A stretch of 64,000 nt of DNA from Buttiauxella sp049686335 (lineage in GTDB: Bacteria; Pseudomonadota; Gammaproteobacteria; Enterobacterales; Enterobacteriaceae). This document shows, piece by piece, positions 53,590-63,854 of this stretch (positions are counted from its first letter, which is position 1; each line of letters begins with the position of its first letter). Location: positions 744,001 through 808,000 of the forward strand of contig NZ_JBAVHX010000004.1 of NCBI RefSeq assembly GCF_049686335.1, written 5' to 3'. The notes under the pieces are model-generated. The model was not told where the DNA came from and ran no database searches. It saw nothing but the letters and a program-made list of their open reading frames with translations. The position numbers were made by a program, and so were the translations under genes.

Positions 53590-56500
53590 TTACTCGAATG
53601 GCGGCGGAGCCAGTACTTCGCGATTACCGTTATGCCCTTGTGGGCTGACGATCCCCTGCGCTTCCATTTGCTCAACAATTCGGGCAGCACGGTTATAGCC
53701 GATCCGGAACTGACGCTGAACACCAGAAATAGACGCTTTACGTTTTTCGACCACGAAAGCAACGGCTTGATCAAACAGCGGATCGAGTTCTTCATCCCCG
53801 TCAAGGCCGCCACCTGCACCACCTTCACTTTCGTTATCTGAGGTAATGCCGGTGATATATTGTGGACGCCCACGCGCTTTCCAGTCCTGAACGACCGCAT
53901 GCACTTCCTGGTCACGGACAAACGCGCCATGAACACGCACTGGCAGCGTTGAGTTTGGCCCAGAATAGAGCATATCCCCCATCCCCAACAGTGACTCAGC
54001 GCCAGCCTGATCAAGAATGGTACGAGAGTCAATTTTGCTCGATACGGTAAACGCTACGCGCGTCGGGATGTTGGCTTTAATCAGACCGGTTATCACATCA
54101 ACCGATGGACGCTGAGTGGCCAGTACAAGGTGAATCCCCGCAGCACGCGCTTTCTGTGCCAGACGAGCAATCAACTCTTCCACTTTCTTGCCAACCGTCA
54201 TCATCAGGTCAGCAAATTCGTCCACCAACACCACGATATATGGCAGCTTCTCAAGCATTGGATGAGACACTTCCATGCTGTCGCCCGGCTTCCAGAATGG
54301 ATCAGGAATTGGACGGCCCATGCGCTCAGCTTCCAGCACTCGTTCGTTGTAGCCTGCCAGGTTTCGCACGCCTAACGCTGACATCAGTTTGTAGCGGCGT
54401 TCCATCTCGTTAACGCTCCAACGCAATGCGTTAGCGGCGTCTTTCATATCGGTAACGACTTCAGTCAACAGATGTGGAATGCCTTCGTACACTGACAGCT
54501 CAAGCATTTTCGGGTCGATCATGATAAAGCGCACTTCTTCAGGCGTCGCTTTATACAGCATGCTGAGGATCATGGCGTTGACGCCAACAGATTTACCGGA
54601 GCCCGTGGTACCGGCAACCAGCAAGTGCGGCATTTTCGCCAGGTCAGCAATCACCGGTTCACCACCGATGTCTTTACCCAGCACCACCGTTAACGGTGAA
54701 GCACTTTCACGGAACTTGGCGCAATCGAGCACTTCACGTAAGTAGACGGTCTGACGCTTTTTGTTCGGTAACTCCAGACCCACATAAGGTTTGCCCGGAA
54801 TAACCTCAACGACACGCACTGCGACTGTCGACAATGAACGCGCAAGGTCACGAGACAAGTTGGAAATACGCGCGGCTTTCACTCCTGGAGCTAAATCAAG
54901 CTCAAAACGAGTGATGACCGGGCCTGGAGAGTAATCCACGACATCGGCTTTAATACGATAATCCGCAAGGCGCGCTTCCACCAGGCGCGCCATTTGCTCA
55001 AGCGCAAAGGTGTCCACAGGCTCAACTTCTGCTGGCGGTGAGGTCAGCAAGTCCAGCGACGGCAAAGGCGTGGTAGGACGTTGCAACGGACGATCATCAC
55101 CATTTCGCATGAGGAATGGATGGATCAAACTTTCCTGCGCCTTTGGTGCGGCAACCGGTGCAACAGGCTGTGGCGGCGTACTCTGCGGTTGGGCTGCTTG
55201 CCAGCTGTGCTGAGGCTGAACCGGTGCGGGTTCTTCAACCGGGCTCGGCGTAAACAATGGTTCACTTGGCCCATCGTTGACTAAGGTTTTCATTGGCGAG
55301 AAATCAAAATCATCCAGTGAGAACGGCGCATTATTCGGTTGTTGCTGAGTGGATTGCGGCTCAGGTGCTGAGTAGCGTTGCTGCTGTTGTGCCGCAAATT
55401 GACGCGCTAACTCAGCCTGTTCGGCCTCATCTTCATCTTGCTGGGAAGCGTCGTCTTCATACTCTTCGCCATAACGTTGATGTTGTTGAGCAGCAAACTG
55501 ACGAGCAAGCTCATGCTGCTGAACTTCTTCGGCATCGTCGGCATACTCATCTTCGATGTCCATACCATTTTGACGACGAGCTTCCTCTTCAGCCATGCGC
55601 TGAGAAGGCAACTTAATCCCATATGAAGCCAGTTCACGGCGAGTCGGTACCCGCACTCGATTTGGGCGTGGCAATTGCGGGCCAATCCCCTCTTTAGTTT
55701 GAGGACGTGGCGCATCACTGGCTATGCTAAATACCGGGCTAAAGGCTGCCGCTGCACCCACGACTTTTGCCGCATCTTTTACATCCTGCGGAATGGCAGC
55801 CGTTGGGGCTGGCACCGCAGATGGGGTGTCGAACACACCTTGCGGCATTGATGGTGTTTCAATGCGTGGCGCTGTCGTCGAGGTCGTTTGAGTAAACGCA
55901 GGGCTTTGATCATAGCCGTAGGGATCAGGTTTGGGCTCGTTAACCGGTTGATACCAGGCAGCAAGTTGCTCACGCTCACGCGCACGTCGCTCTTCAACCT
56001 CTTCGAAATGGTAAATCGGCGGGCGGACGTACGGTTTAACTTCTTCTACTACCGGTTCCGGCTCTGAGATTGGCTCGACAGGCGCAGGCTCGTAGTAAGC
56101 AGGTTCAACTGCCACTGGCTCAACGACAGGTTCTGACCAGTGGTTAGTCACCTGCTGCGGAATATATTGCTCGGCCTCACGCGGTGCCTGATAGCTTTCA
56201 GGAGCAGGCGCAATCACGGGGTCTGGCGTGACGGTGGTTGGCGCAGGTTCCCAGGCAATAGCAGGTGTAGGTTCCACTTCTGGAGCCGGTGCCGTAACCG
56301 GAGGCACGGTTGCCGTTGGCATAACCGGTGCTGCGTAGTCTGGGTTATTTGCCATCGCCGCGGCTGCAGTCGCGGCGACCGGTGCAACAATAGACTGGCC
56401 GTGTAAAAGCGGATCGTACTCTTCGCTTTGCGGCAAAGTGGCTTTATTACCCGAGAACAGCACGTCATCTTCCGGCAGCGTCGCTTTGTTATTTGAGAAC

Positions 56501-57348
56501 AAAACGTCGTCTTCAGAGTCATCCATTCGCTTACCAGAAAACAGCGCAGAGTCTGTTTTGCGCGCGTTTGGATTAGCAAACTTCTCTGAGATACGCTGCT
56601 TACGGGCTAAAGCGCCACGTAAAATGCGCGCACGACGAGACTCACGCTTTTCGACTTCTGGCGCGTGTTCTCCGTCATGTTTTTCATCTTCTTCGTAGTC
56701 GTAATCATCATCCTGCCAGGTGTTATCACGACGAGTGCGATTGCTGGCAAAGGTGAGCACGCTTAAGGTTGCTCCGCCAATTTTTTCAGCAATGCTGACC
56801 CACGACCAACCGGTAAACAGGGTCAAGCCCGCGGCCCATACGCACAGCAATGCGATAGTCCCGCCGCTGCTATTCAGTAAAGGCATCATGGCGGTACTCA
56901 GCAGACTCCCGATAACGCCGCCGGAGGCGAAATACCAGATGTCATCGGCGTTAATCGCCGCGAGGCCGCAAGCCGTCAGCACCATGGCCAGAACGCCAAT
57001 CAGACGTAAGGAAACGGCAAAATAATCGACAAACTCTTCGCTATCACGATTGCGGAATGTAAACCAACATGCACCGATAATAATCACCGGAATGGTGTAG
57101 GCCATTACGCCAAAGATGAAAAATAGCGTGTCGGCCAACCATGCGCCGGGCGTCCCACCCAAATTATGGATAGGTTCATGCCATGCGGTTTGTGACCAAC
57201 TGGGATCGGAAGGATTGAAACTAAGCAACGCTGCCATCAAATAGACGGCAAAAATGGCCACAAGAAGCAGTAACGCCTCTAATGCCCGACGCCCGCTGCT
57301 GAGTTTCCTCAATGTAACTTCTTTTTCTTCGGTGTATTCCTGGCTCAA
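53590..57348 (-). CDS. ftsK: DNA translocase FtsK
   Basis: FtsK is the septal DNA pump that clears the terminus and activates XerCD at dif. It has 1252 residues against 1329 in E. coli. Four to five membrane helices occupy about residues 20-200. A long Pro/Gln/Glu-rich linker follows, then the motor with Walker A GTTGSGKSV near 920 and the gamma winged helix (KRKASISGVQRQFRIGYNRAARIVEQME), which reads KOPS. The linker lacks the long Gln-Pro repeats of E. coli and carries a duplicated DDVLFSGNKATLP motif and two ELARQFAAQQ copies. Confidence 0.97.
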   Translation of the reverse strand: MSQEYTEEKEVTLRKLSSGRRALEALLLLVAIFAVYLMAALLSFNPSDPSWSQTAWHEPIHNLGGTPGAWLADTLFFIFGVMAYTIPVIIIGACWFTFRNRDSEEFVDYFAVSLRLIGVLAMVLTACGLAAINADDIWYFASGGVIGSLLSTAMMPLLNSSGGTIALLCVWAAGLTLFTGWSWVSIAEKIGGATLSVLTFASNRTRRDNTWQDDDYDYEEDEKHDGEHAPEVEKRESRRARILRGALARKQRISEKFANPNARKTDSALFSGKRMDDSEDDVLFSNNKATLPEDDVLFSGNKATLPQSEEYDPLLHGQSIVAPVAATAAAAMANNPDYAAPVMPTATVPPVTAPAPEVEPTPAIAWEPAPTTVTPDPVIAPAPESYQAPREAEQYIPQQVTNHWSEPVVEPVAVEPAYYEPAPVEPISEPEPVVEEVKPYVRPPIYHFEEVEERRAREREQLAAWYQPVNEPKPDPYGYDQSPAFTQTTSTTAPRIETPSMPQGVFDTPSAVPAPTAAIPQDVKDAAKVVGAAAAFSPVFSIASDAPRPQTKEGIGPQLPRPNRVRVPTRRELASYGIKLPSQRMAEEEARRQNGMDIEDEYADDAEEVQQHELARQFAAQQHQRYGEEYEDDASQQDEDEAEQAELARQFAAQQQQRYSAPEPQSTQQQPNNAPFSLDDFDFSPMKTLVNDGPSEPLFTPSPVEEPAPVQPQHSWQAAQPQSTPPQPVAPVAAPKAQESLIHPFLMRNGDDRPLQRPTTPLPSLDLLTSPPAEVEPVDTFALEQMARLVEARLADYRIKADVVDYSPGPVITRFELDLAPGVKAARISNLSRDLARSLSTVAVRVVEVIPGKPYVGLELPNKKRQTVYLREVLDCAKFRESASPLTVVLGKDIGGEPVIADLAKMPHLLVAGTTGSGKSVGVNAMILSMLYKATPEEVRFIMIDPKMLELSVYEGIPHLLTEVVTDMKDAANALRWSVNEMERRYKLMSALGVRNLAGYNERVLEAERMGRPIPDPFWKPGDSMEVSHPMLEKLPYIVVLVDEFADLMMTVGKKVEELIARLAQKARAAGIHLVLATQRPSVDVITGLIKANIPTRVAFTVSSKIDSRTILDQAGAESLLGMGDMLYSGPNSTLPVRVHGAFVRDQEVHAVVQDWKARGRPQYITGITSDNESEGGAGGGLDGDEELDPLFDQAVAFVVEKRKASISGVQRQFRIGYNRAARIVEQMEAQGIVSPQGHNGNREVLAPPPFE

Positions 57349-57381
57349 GTAAGACTCTCCAGGTCCTTAATAAATATGGAG

Positions 57382-57415
57382 AGCAACAATGCCGGGCATT
57401 CCCGGCACTGTTGCT
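57382..57415 (-). terminator. Stem-loop after lrp
   Basis: AGCAACAATGCCGGG pairs with CCCGGCACTGTTGCT (one G-T pair, 15 in all) around CATT. No T-run follows on the minus strand, so it may terminate inefficiently or protect the lrp mRNA end. Confidence 0.6.
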
Positions 57416-57469
57416 GTATGAATTACCAGGAGTGTAACCAAAATACGCAGATTTTGCACCTGGCCCGTG

Positions 57470-57964
57470 TTAACGGGTCTTAATAACCAGACGATTGCTC
57501 TGTTTGACCTCTTCCATGACCACATAGGTACGGGTATCGTTCACACCCGGCAGTCGCAACAAGGTTTCGCCCAGTAATTTGCGGTACGCTGACATATCCG
57601 GCACACGGGTTTTCAACAGGTAGTCGAAATCACCGGATACCAAATGACACTCTTGAATTTCTTCAAGTTTTTGAACTGCGGCATTAAATTGCTCAAACAC
57701 ATCCGGTGCGCCACGATTCAGAGTAATCTCAACAAATACCAGAAGTGATGCATCCAGATAATGCGGGTTCAACAGAGCAGTGTAGCCCTGGATGAAACCC
57801 TGTCGTTCCAGACGACGCACGCGCTCAAGGCACGGAGTCGGTGAAAGCCCTACTCGTTTAGAAAGCTCGACGTTGGAAATACGCCCATCCTTCTGCAGTT
57901 CATTAAGGATGTTGCGATCGATGCGGTCGAGATCTTTGCCAGGGCGCTTCTTGCTATCTACCAT
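57470..57964 (-). CDS. lrp: Leucine-responsive regulatory protein Lrp
   Basis: Lrp is a global Lrp/AsnC-family regulator of amino acid metabolism and adhesins. The 164 residues equal E. coli Lrp. The N-terminal helix-turn-helix (LNELQKDGRISNVELSKRVGLSPTPCLERVRRL) is followed by the ligand-binding RAM domain (GDFDYLLKTRVPDMSAYRKLLGE). Its long upstream spacer towards trxB fits the autoregulated leader known in E. coli. Confidence 0.98.
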   Translation of the reverse strand: MVDSKKRPGKDLDRIDRNILNELQKDGRISNVELSKRVGLSPTPCLERVRRLERQGFIQGYTALLNPHYLDASLLVFVEITLNRGAPDVFEQFNAAVQKLEEIQECHLVSGDFDYLLKTRVPDMSAYRKLLGETLLRLPGVNDTRTYVVMEEVKQSNRLVIKTR

Positions 57965-58465
57965 TATTATAGTCTCTCTGTGTTCCTTCCTTCACCTGCC
58001 ATAACCCGGTCAACGTCAATGTTCCGGGTGTACGTGAGAAGACCGGTGCCCAATGGCTGCTAACGACATCACTTATGGCGTCTGTCCACGCCATGAGTAG
58101 ATTTCAATAACCCGGTAAAATTGCATCAGGTATGCGTGATTATTTTGCAACTGTCACACCAAATGTTTTTCTTCCTCGAATGTTTTCGCAAATGCTTAGC
58201 GGATTGTCAAAGCAAAACATCTAAATTTAGTGGAACGTGCCGGATATCTGGGCTACTTGACGATTATTCATCACTTTACCCAGGTGAGTATTTAGACTTT
58301 CTGAATGATTTTTTATGCGCTTCTACTGAATTTAATGCGGCTGATTGAACACAGCTATTGCACATATAGTTAACATTATCGCCAACACAACCCCTGTACC
58401 CTTTTTTTACCCCGCCAAATTCCCTACAATCCCTCGATTGTCTGCCAACGAACAATGAGGATCTC
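57965..58465. other. lrp-trxB divergent intergenic region
   Basis: This 501-base AT-rich spacer should hold the lrp promoter with its long leader and the trxB promoter. A 75-codon open frame at 58121-58348 has no ribosome site or family features. I could not place sigma-70 elements or Lrp half-sites with confidence. Confidence 0.5.
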
Positions 58466-59440
58466 ATGGGCACCGCTAAACACAGTAAATTGCTAATTCT
58501 TGGCTCCGGCCCTGCGGGCTATACCGCAGCAGTCTACGCGGCACGCGCCAACCTCAAGCCCGTTTTGATTACCGGGATGGAAAAAGGTGGCCAGTTGACC
58601 ACCACGACCGAAGTCGAGAACTGGCCGGGTGATCCTAACGACCTGACTGGCCCTGCGTTAATGGAACGTATGCACGAACACGCAGCCAAGTTCGAAACAG
58701 AAATTCTTTTCGACCACATCTCGAAGGTTGATCTGCAAAATCGTCCATTCCGTCTGACGGGTGACAGCGGCGAATACACCTGTGATGCCTTGATTATTGC
58801 GACCGGAGCATCCGCTCGTTACCTGGGCTTGCCTTCTGAGGAAGCGTTTAAAGGCCGTGGCGTTTCTGCCTGCGCAACATGCGATGGCTTCTTCTATCGC
58901 AATCAAAAGGTCGCAGTCATCGGTGGTGGTAACACCGCCGTTGAAGAAGCGCTTTATCTGGCGAATATCGCCTCTGAAGTGCATTTGATTCATCGCCGTG
59001 ACAGCTTCCGCGCCGAGAAAATCCTCATCAACCGCCTGATGGAGAAGGTGAAGAACGGCAACATCGTGCTGCACACCAACCGCACTCTAGATGAAGTTAC
59101 CGGTGATCAAATGGGTGTGAGCGGTCTGCGTCTTCGCGATGTGCACAATACCGACACCACTGAAGAGCTGGAAGTTGCAGGCCTGTTCGTGGCTATCGGC
59201 CACAGCCCAAATACTGGCATCTTTGCCGATCAGCTTGAACTGGAAAATGGCTACATCAAAGTTCAATCTGGTATTCACGGTAATGCCACGCAAACCAGCA
59301 TCCCAGGCGTGTTTGCAGCGGGTGATGTAATGGACCATATCTATCGCCAGGCCATCACTTCTGCAGGCACTGGCTGTATGGCGGCACTTGATGCTGAGCG
59401 CTACCTTGACGGACTAGCCGAACAGAATAAGTCTCTCTAA
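58466..59440 (+). CDS. trxB: Thioredoxin reductase TrxB
   Basis: This FAD enzyme passes NADPH electrons to thioredoxin in the cytoplasm. It has 324 residues against 321 in E. coli. The FAD site GSGPAG is at 13-18, the redox pair CATC at 136-139, the NADPH site GGGNTA follows, and the FAD closing motif is GVFAAGDV. AATGAGGATCTC precedes the ATG. It is transcribed towards cydDC and ends with a terminator, so cydDC probably has its own promoter. Confidence 0.98.
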   Translation: MGTAKHSKLLILGSGPAGYTAAVYAARANLKPVLITGMEKGGQLTTTTEVENWPGDPNDLTGPALMERMHEHAAKFETEILFDHISKVDLQNRPFRLTGDSGEYTCDALIIATGASARYLGLPSEEAFKGRGVSACATCDGFFYRNQKVAVIGGGNTAVEEALYLANIASEVHLIHRRDSFRAEKILINRLMEKVKNGNIVLHTNRTLDEVTGDQMGVSGLRLRDVHNTDTTEELEVAGLFVAIGHSPNTGIFADQLELENGYIKVQSGIHGNATQTSIPGVFAAGDVMDHIYRQAITSAGTGCMAALDAERYLDGLAEQNKSL

Positions 59441-59470
59441 CTGCCCATGGTGGCAGTTTGAAGATAAGTA

Positions 59471-59499
59471 AAGGCGACTGAATAGGTCGCCTTTCTTTT
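59471..59499 (+). terminator. Rho-independent terminator of trxB
   Basis: AAGGCGAC pairs with GTCGCCTT around TGAATAG, followed by TCTTTT. A second hairpin, AACTGCC/GGCAGTT, overlaps the trxB stop at 59439-59458. Confidence 0.85.
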
Positions 59500-59574
59500 G
59501 CCTGCGTTGTAACATTGCCCGCAAATTTTGCCTGATAATTCATTATCAACCTGCACCGGCAACTACTGGCACTC

Positions 59575-61341
59575 ATGAATAAAACCCGTCAACAAGAACT
59601 TAGCCGCTGGCTAAAAAAACAAAGCATTATCTCCCGCCGCTGGTTAGGGCTTTCCCGCGTTCTGGGACTGGTCAGTGGGCTTTTAATTGTGGCTCAAGCC
59701 TGGCTGTTAGCCAGAATGTTGCAGCACATGATCATGGATAACATCCCCCGTGAAGCGCTGCTGTTGCTTTTCGTTATCCTGATACTGATTTTTGTATTGC
59801 GCGCATGGGTGGTGTGGCTACGAGAAAAAGTCGGTTTTTACGCGGGGTTGCACATTCGTCAGGAAATTCGGCGAAAAGTGCTCGATCGGGTACATGAAGC
59901 GGGGCCAGCCAGGATTCAGGGAAAACCTGTCGGCAGTTGGGCCACTCTCGTGCTGGAACAAATCGAGGATATGCACGATTACTATGCTCGCTATCTGCCG
60001 CAAATGTCGCTTGCGGTGATGGTGCCGGTGCTCATACTTATCGCTATTTTCCCCTCTAACTGGGTTGCCGCCCTGATTCTGCTCTGCACCGCGCCGCTTA
60101 TTCCGCTGTTTATGGCGATGGTCGGTATGGGTGCCGCAGATGCTAACCGCCGTAACTTCCAGGCCCTTGCGCGACTGAGCGGGCATTTCCTTGACCGTCT
60201 GCGCGGTATGGAGACATTGCGTCTGTTTAACCGTGGCACTGCTGAAACGGAGAATATTCGCGCCGCTTCCCAGGACTTCCGTCAACGCACCATGGAAGTG
60301 TTACGCCTTGCGTTCCTCTCTTCCGGCGTACTGGAATTCTTCGCTTCTTTATCCATCGCTCTGGTCGCGGTTTACTTCGGTTTCTCCTATTTAGGCGAGC
60401 TAAACTTTGGCCACTACAGCACCGGCGTAACGCTATTTGCTGGTTTTCTGGCCCTGATCCTTGCGCCTGAGTTCTTCCAGCCATTACGCGATCTGGGCAC
60501 CTTTTATCACGCCAAAGCGCAGGCCGTAGGTGCCGCAGACAGCCTGATGACGTTCCTTGATTCGCCTTTGCAGCAACGTCAACAAGGCACGGCTAAGTTC
60601 AACAATAACGAGCCTGTCAGCATTGAAGCTCGAGATTTGGTTATCCTCTCAACTGAAGAGAAAATTCTTGCCGGGCCGCTCAACTTCTCCCTTTCAGCCG
60701 GACGACGAGTGGTGCTGGTCGGGCAAAGCGGCGCAGGTAAGAGTTCGCTACTCAATGTATTGTCCGGATTTTTACCGTATCAAGGTCAGTTGCTGATAAA
60801 CGGTGTTGAGCTTTCAGCACTGGAGCCTAAATGGTGGCGTGAACAACTGAGTTGGGTTGGGCAAAACCCGCAACTCCCTGCACCGACCATCCGCGAAAAT
60901 GTGCTGTTATCCGCACCTGATGCGAGTACCGCTCAGCTGACAGCTGCACTGGATAAAGCTTCGGTGAGTGAATTCCTCCCATTGCTGCCACAAGGTGTGG
61001 ATACCCCGCTGGGCGAAGCAGCGGCGCGTTTGTCTGTCGGGCAAGCACAGCGAGTCGCGGTTGCACGTGCGTTGCTGATGCCCTGCGGATTACTGCTGCT
61101 CGATGAACCGGCAGCAAGCCTGGACGCTCACAGTGAACAACGTGTCATGGACGCGCTAAGCCACGCATCCCGTCAGCAAACCACATTGATGGTGACCCAC
61201 CAACTGGATTACATCAACGACTGGGATGAGGTTTGGGTCATGCGTGAGGGTCAAATCGTACAACAAGGTGATTTCGCCACGCTTGCCGCCGAGCAAGGCC
61301 CGTTTGCTACGTTACTGGCTCACCGCCAGGAGGAGATCTGA
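59575..61341 (+). CDS. cydD: Glutathione/cysteine exporter half-transporter CydD
   Basis: CydD pairs with CydC to export glutathione and cysteine to the periplasm and is needed for assembly of cytochrome bd and c-type cytochromes. The 588 residues equal E. coli CydD. Six membrane helices fill the first 320 residues. Walker A is GQSGAGKSS near 375-385, the signature is LSVGQAQRV, and Walker B LLLLDEPAASLDAHS. The stop shares a base with the cydC start (TGATG), so the two are coupled. Confidence 0.97.
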   Translation: MNKTRQQELSRWLKKQSIISRRWLGLSRVLGLVSGLLIVAQAWLLARMLQHMIMDNIPREALLLLFVILILIFVLRAWVVWLREKVGFYAGLHIRQEIRRKVLDRVHEAGPARIQGKPVGSWATLVLEQIEDMHDYYARYLPQMSLAVMVPVLILIAIFPSNWVAALILLCTAPLIPLFMAMVGMGAADANRRNFQALARLSGHFLDRLRGMETLRLFNRGTAETENIRAASQDFRQRTMEVLRLAFLSSGVLEFFASLSIALVAVYFGFSYLGELNFGHYSTGVTLFAGFLALILAPEFFQPLRDLGTFYHAKAQAVGAADSLMTFLDSPLQQRQQGTAKFNNNEPVSIEARDLVILSTEEKILAGPLNFSLSAGRRVVLVGQSGAGKSSLLNVLSGFLPYQGQLLINGVELSALEPKWWREQLSWVGQNPQLPAPTIRENVLLSAPDASTAQLTAALDKASVSEFLPLLPQGVDTPLGEAAARLSVGQAQRVAVARALLMPCGLLLLDEPAASLDAHSEQRVMDALSHASRQQTTLMVTHQLDYINDWDEVWVMREGQIVQQGDFATLAAEQGPFATLLAHRQEEI

Positions 61342-63062
61342 TGCGTGCTTTACTCCCGTATTTGGCGCTTTATTGCCGTCATAAATGGCTATTGATGCTT
61401 GGCGTGGTATTAGCCATTATCACCCTTCTGGCAAGTATTGGACTGCTGACTTTATCTGGCTGGTTCCTCTCGGCTTCGGCGGTGGTTGGCGTCGCTGGCC
61501 TGTATACTTTTAACTATATGCTGCCCGCGGCAGGCGTGCGAGGCGGAGCGATCACCCGTACTGCAGGACGATATTTTGAGCGTCTGGTGAGCCACGATGC
61601 GACATTCCGCGTGCTTCAGCATTTACGCGTTTCCACATTTAGCAAACTGCTCCCGCTCTCACCTGCTGGTCTTGCACGTTTTCGTCAGGGCGAATTACTC
61701 AACCGCCTGGTTGCGGACGTAGATACGCTCGATCACCTTTACCTACGCGTGATTTCGCCGATGGTCGGCGCGTTTGTGGTGATTGTGGTGGTGACCTTTG
61801 GTCTGAGCTGGCTGGATGTGCGACTGGCTCTCACACTCGGCGCTATTTTACTCGCGACTTTAGTATTGCTTCCGCCAATATTTTATTACCTCGGGAAATC
61901 AACCGGCGAAGCGATTACCATTCAGCGCGGTCAATACCGCCAGCAACTGACAGCCTGGCTGCAAGGCCATGCGGAGCTGACCATTTTCGGTGCCTCCCAA
62001 CGTTACCGTGAACAACTGGATAAGACCGAAGATGACTGGCAAGAAGGACAGCGTCGTCAGGCCGAGTTAACGGCATTGTCTCAAGCCGTGATGCTGCTGA
62101 TTAGCGGGATGGCGGTGATTCTGATGTTATGGATGGCCGCCGAAAGCGTAGGCGGAAATACTACACCGGGCGCGCTCATTGCGCTGTTTGTCTTCTGTGC
62201 ACTGGCGTCGTTCGAAGCGCTGGCACCTGTCACCGGCGCTTTTCAGCATCTTGGCCAGGTTATCGCCTCAGCACTGCGGGTAACGGAAATCACCAGCCAA
62301 AAACCAGAAGTCATTTTCACTCAACAACCTCATGCCGTTCCTGAGCGCGTGGCAGTGGAAATTAACCATGTGAGTTTCGCGTATCCTGAGCAATCTCAGA
62401 TGGCGCTACGGGATATCTCACTTAACGTTGAAGCAGGCCAGCACGTTGCGATTTTGGGGCGTACCGGTTGTGGTAAATCAACACTGCTTCAATTGCTGAC
62501 CCGCGCGTGGGAGTGCCAGCAAGGCGAGATCCTTCTCAATGGCGAAGCGCTAAGCCAGTTCGATGAAACGGCATTACGCACCTCCACCAGTGTGGTATCG
62601 CAACGCGTCCATTTATTTAGTGCCACATTACGCGACAACTTGCTGCTTGCCGCACCACAGGCCAGCGATGAAGACTTATGTCGCGTCCTGACCCGTGTCG
62701 GTCTTGAGAAGTTACAGGAAGACGCCGGGCTGAATAGCTGGTTGGGTGAAGGCGGTCGTCAGCTTTCCGGTGGGGAATTACGCCGTTTAGCCATTGCGCG
62801 TGCCTTACTGCATGACGCTCCGCTGTTCTTACTCGACGAACCGACAGAAGGTTTAGATGCGGAAACTGAGCGCCAGATCCTTGATTTACTGTCTGAAGTG
62901 ACCAAAGAGAAAACAGTGTTGATGGTTACCCATCGCCTGCGCGGTTTGGCTCATTTCGACAGCATTATTGTGATGGACAATGGACAAATTATTGAGCATG
63001 GTACTCACGCCGAATTAATGGCGAGCGGTGGACGTTATTATCATTTCCATCAGCGTTTGTAG
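61341..63062 (+). CDS. cydC: Glutathione/cysteine exporter half-transporter CydC
   Basis: This is the second half of the CydDC exporter, with a haem-binding modulatory role described in E. coli. The 573 residues equal E. coli CydC. Membrane helices are followed by Walker A GRTGCGKST, signature LSGGELRRL and Walker B LFLLDEPTEGLDAET, with a switch histidine in THRLRGL. The start overlaps cydD by one base, with AGGAGG upstream. aat follows 58 bases later. Confidence 0.97.
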   Translation: MRALLPYLALYCRHKWLLMLGVVLAIITLLASIGLLTLSGWFLSASAVVGVAGLYTFNYMLPAAGVRGGAITRTAGRYFERLVSHDATFRVLQHLRVSTFSKLLPLSPAGLARFRQGELLNRLVADVDTLDHLYLRVISPMVGAFVVIVVVTFGLSWLDVRLALTLGAILLATLVLLPPIFYYLGKSTGEAITIQRGQYRQQLTAWLQGHAELTIFGASQRYREQLDKTEDDWQEGQRRQAELTALSQAVMLLISGMAVILMLWMAAESVGGNTTPGALIALFVFCALASFEALAPVTGAFQHLGQVIASALRVTEITSQKPEVIFTQQPHAVPERVAVEINHVSFAYPEQSQMALRDISLNVEAGQHVAILGRTGCGKSTLLQLLTRAWECQQGEILLNGEALSQFDETALRTSTSVVSQRVHLFSATLRDNLLLAAPQASDEDLCRVLTRVGLEKLQEDAGLNSWLGEGGRQLSGGELRRLAIARALLHDAPLFLLDEPTEGLDAETERQILDLLSEVTKEKTVLMVTHRLRGLAHFDSIIVMDNGQIIEHGTHAELMASGGRYYHFHQRL

Positions 63063-63120
63063 GCTGTGTAATTGGTCTAATATCAATAATTATTACCCCG
63101 TTGCCCGGAGTTAAGAAGTC

Positions 63121-63813
63121 ATGCGCCTTATTCAGCTTTCTCGTGACTCAATTGCCTTCCCTTCCCCGGAAGGCGCGTTGCGTGAACCTAATGGGTTACT
63201 GGCGCTCGGGGGCGATTTAAGTCCAGCCCGTTTATTGATGGCTTATCAGCGCGGCATTTTTCCGTGGTTCTCTCCTGGCGACCCTATTTTATGGTGGTCG
63301 CCCGATCCGCGTGCGGTGCTTTTTCCTGAGCGCTTTCACTTAAGCCGCAGCATGAAGAGATTCCATCGCAACTCCCCGTACCGCGTGACGCTAAACCATG
63401 CTTTCGAACGTGTGATTAGCGAATGTGCTGACGATCGCGATGAAGGGACCTGGATTACTCCTGACATTATTGATGCTTATAAACGGCTGCATGAACTCGG
63501 GCACGCCCATTCGATTGAAGTCTGGGAAGATAATGAGCTGGTTGGTGGAATGTACGGCGTGGCGCAAGGTGCGTTATTCTGCGGTGAATCTATGTTTAGC
63601 CGACGAGAAAACGCCTCTAAAACGGCCCTGCTGATATTCTGTCAGCACTTTATCAGCTATGGCGGCAAGCTTATTGACTGCCAGGTGCTTAATGCCCATA
63701 CCGCATCTTTGGGCGCAATTGAAATTCCCCGCCGGGAATATCTCTCACATCTGTCTATATTTCGCCCACAAGCGCTCGCATCCTATTGCTGGGTACCACA
63801 AATCCTGTCGTAA
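63121..63813 (+). CDS. aat: Leucyl/phenylalanyl-tRNA-protein transferase Aat
   Basis: Aat adds Leu or Phe to N-terminal Lys or Arg, marking proteins for ClpS-ClpAP in the N-degron pathway. It has 230 residues against 234 in E. coli. FPSPEGALREPNGLLALGGDL, the RGIFPWFSPGDPILWWSPDPR block and FCGESMFSRRENASKTAL are typical. The last 20 residues differ from E. coli but keep the WVP ending. GGAG precedes the ATG. It follows cydC in the same direction, with infA expected beyond the window. Confidence 0.96.
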   Translation: MRLIQLSRDSIAFPSPEGALREPNGLLALGGDLSPARLLMAYQRGIFPWFSPGDPILWWSPDPRAVLFPERFHLSRSMKRFHRNSPYRVTLNHAFERVISECADDRDEGTWITPDIIDAYKRLHELGHAHSIEVWEDNELVGGMYGVAQGALFCGESMFSRRENASKTALLIFCQHFISYGGKLIDCQVLNAHTASLGAIEIPRREYLSHLSIFRPQALASYCWVPQILS

Positions 63814-63845
63814 CGATAATGTTTACGGCACATTACTGTTAAGAG

Positions 63846-63854
63846 TGTTATAAT
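63846..63854 (+). promoter_or_regulatory. Extended -10 promoter, probably for infA
   Basis: TGTTATAAT is a perfect -10 with the TGN extension; no good -35 is seen, as is common for extended -10 promoters. In E. coli, infA starts about 285 bases after aat in the same direction, so here it would begin just beyond the window. A GCAGAG/CTCTGC hairpin follows at 63862-63877. Confidence 0.5.

Noticed and set aside
58121..58348. 75-codon open frame in the lrp-trxB spacer
   Set aside because: No ribosome site and no recognisable sequence; the spacer is best explained by the lrp leader and two promoters.
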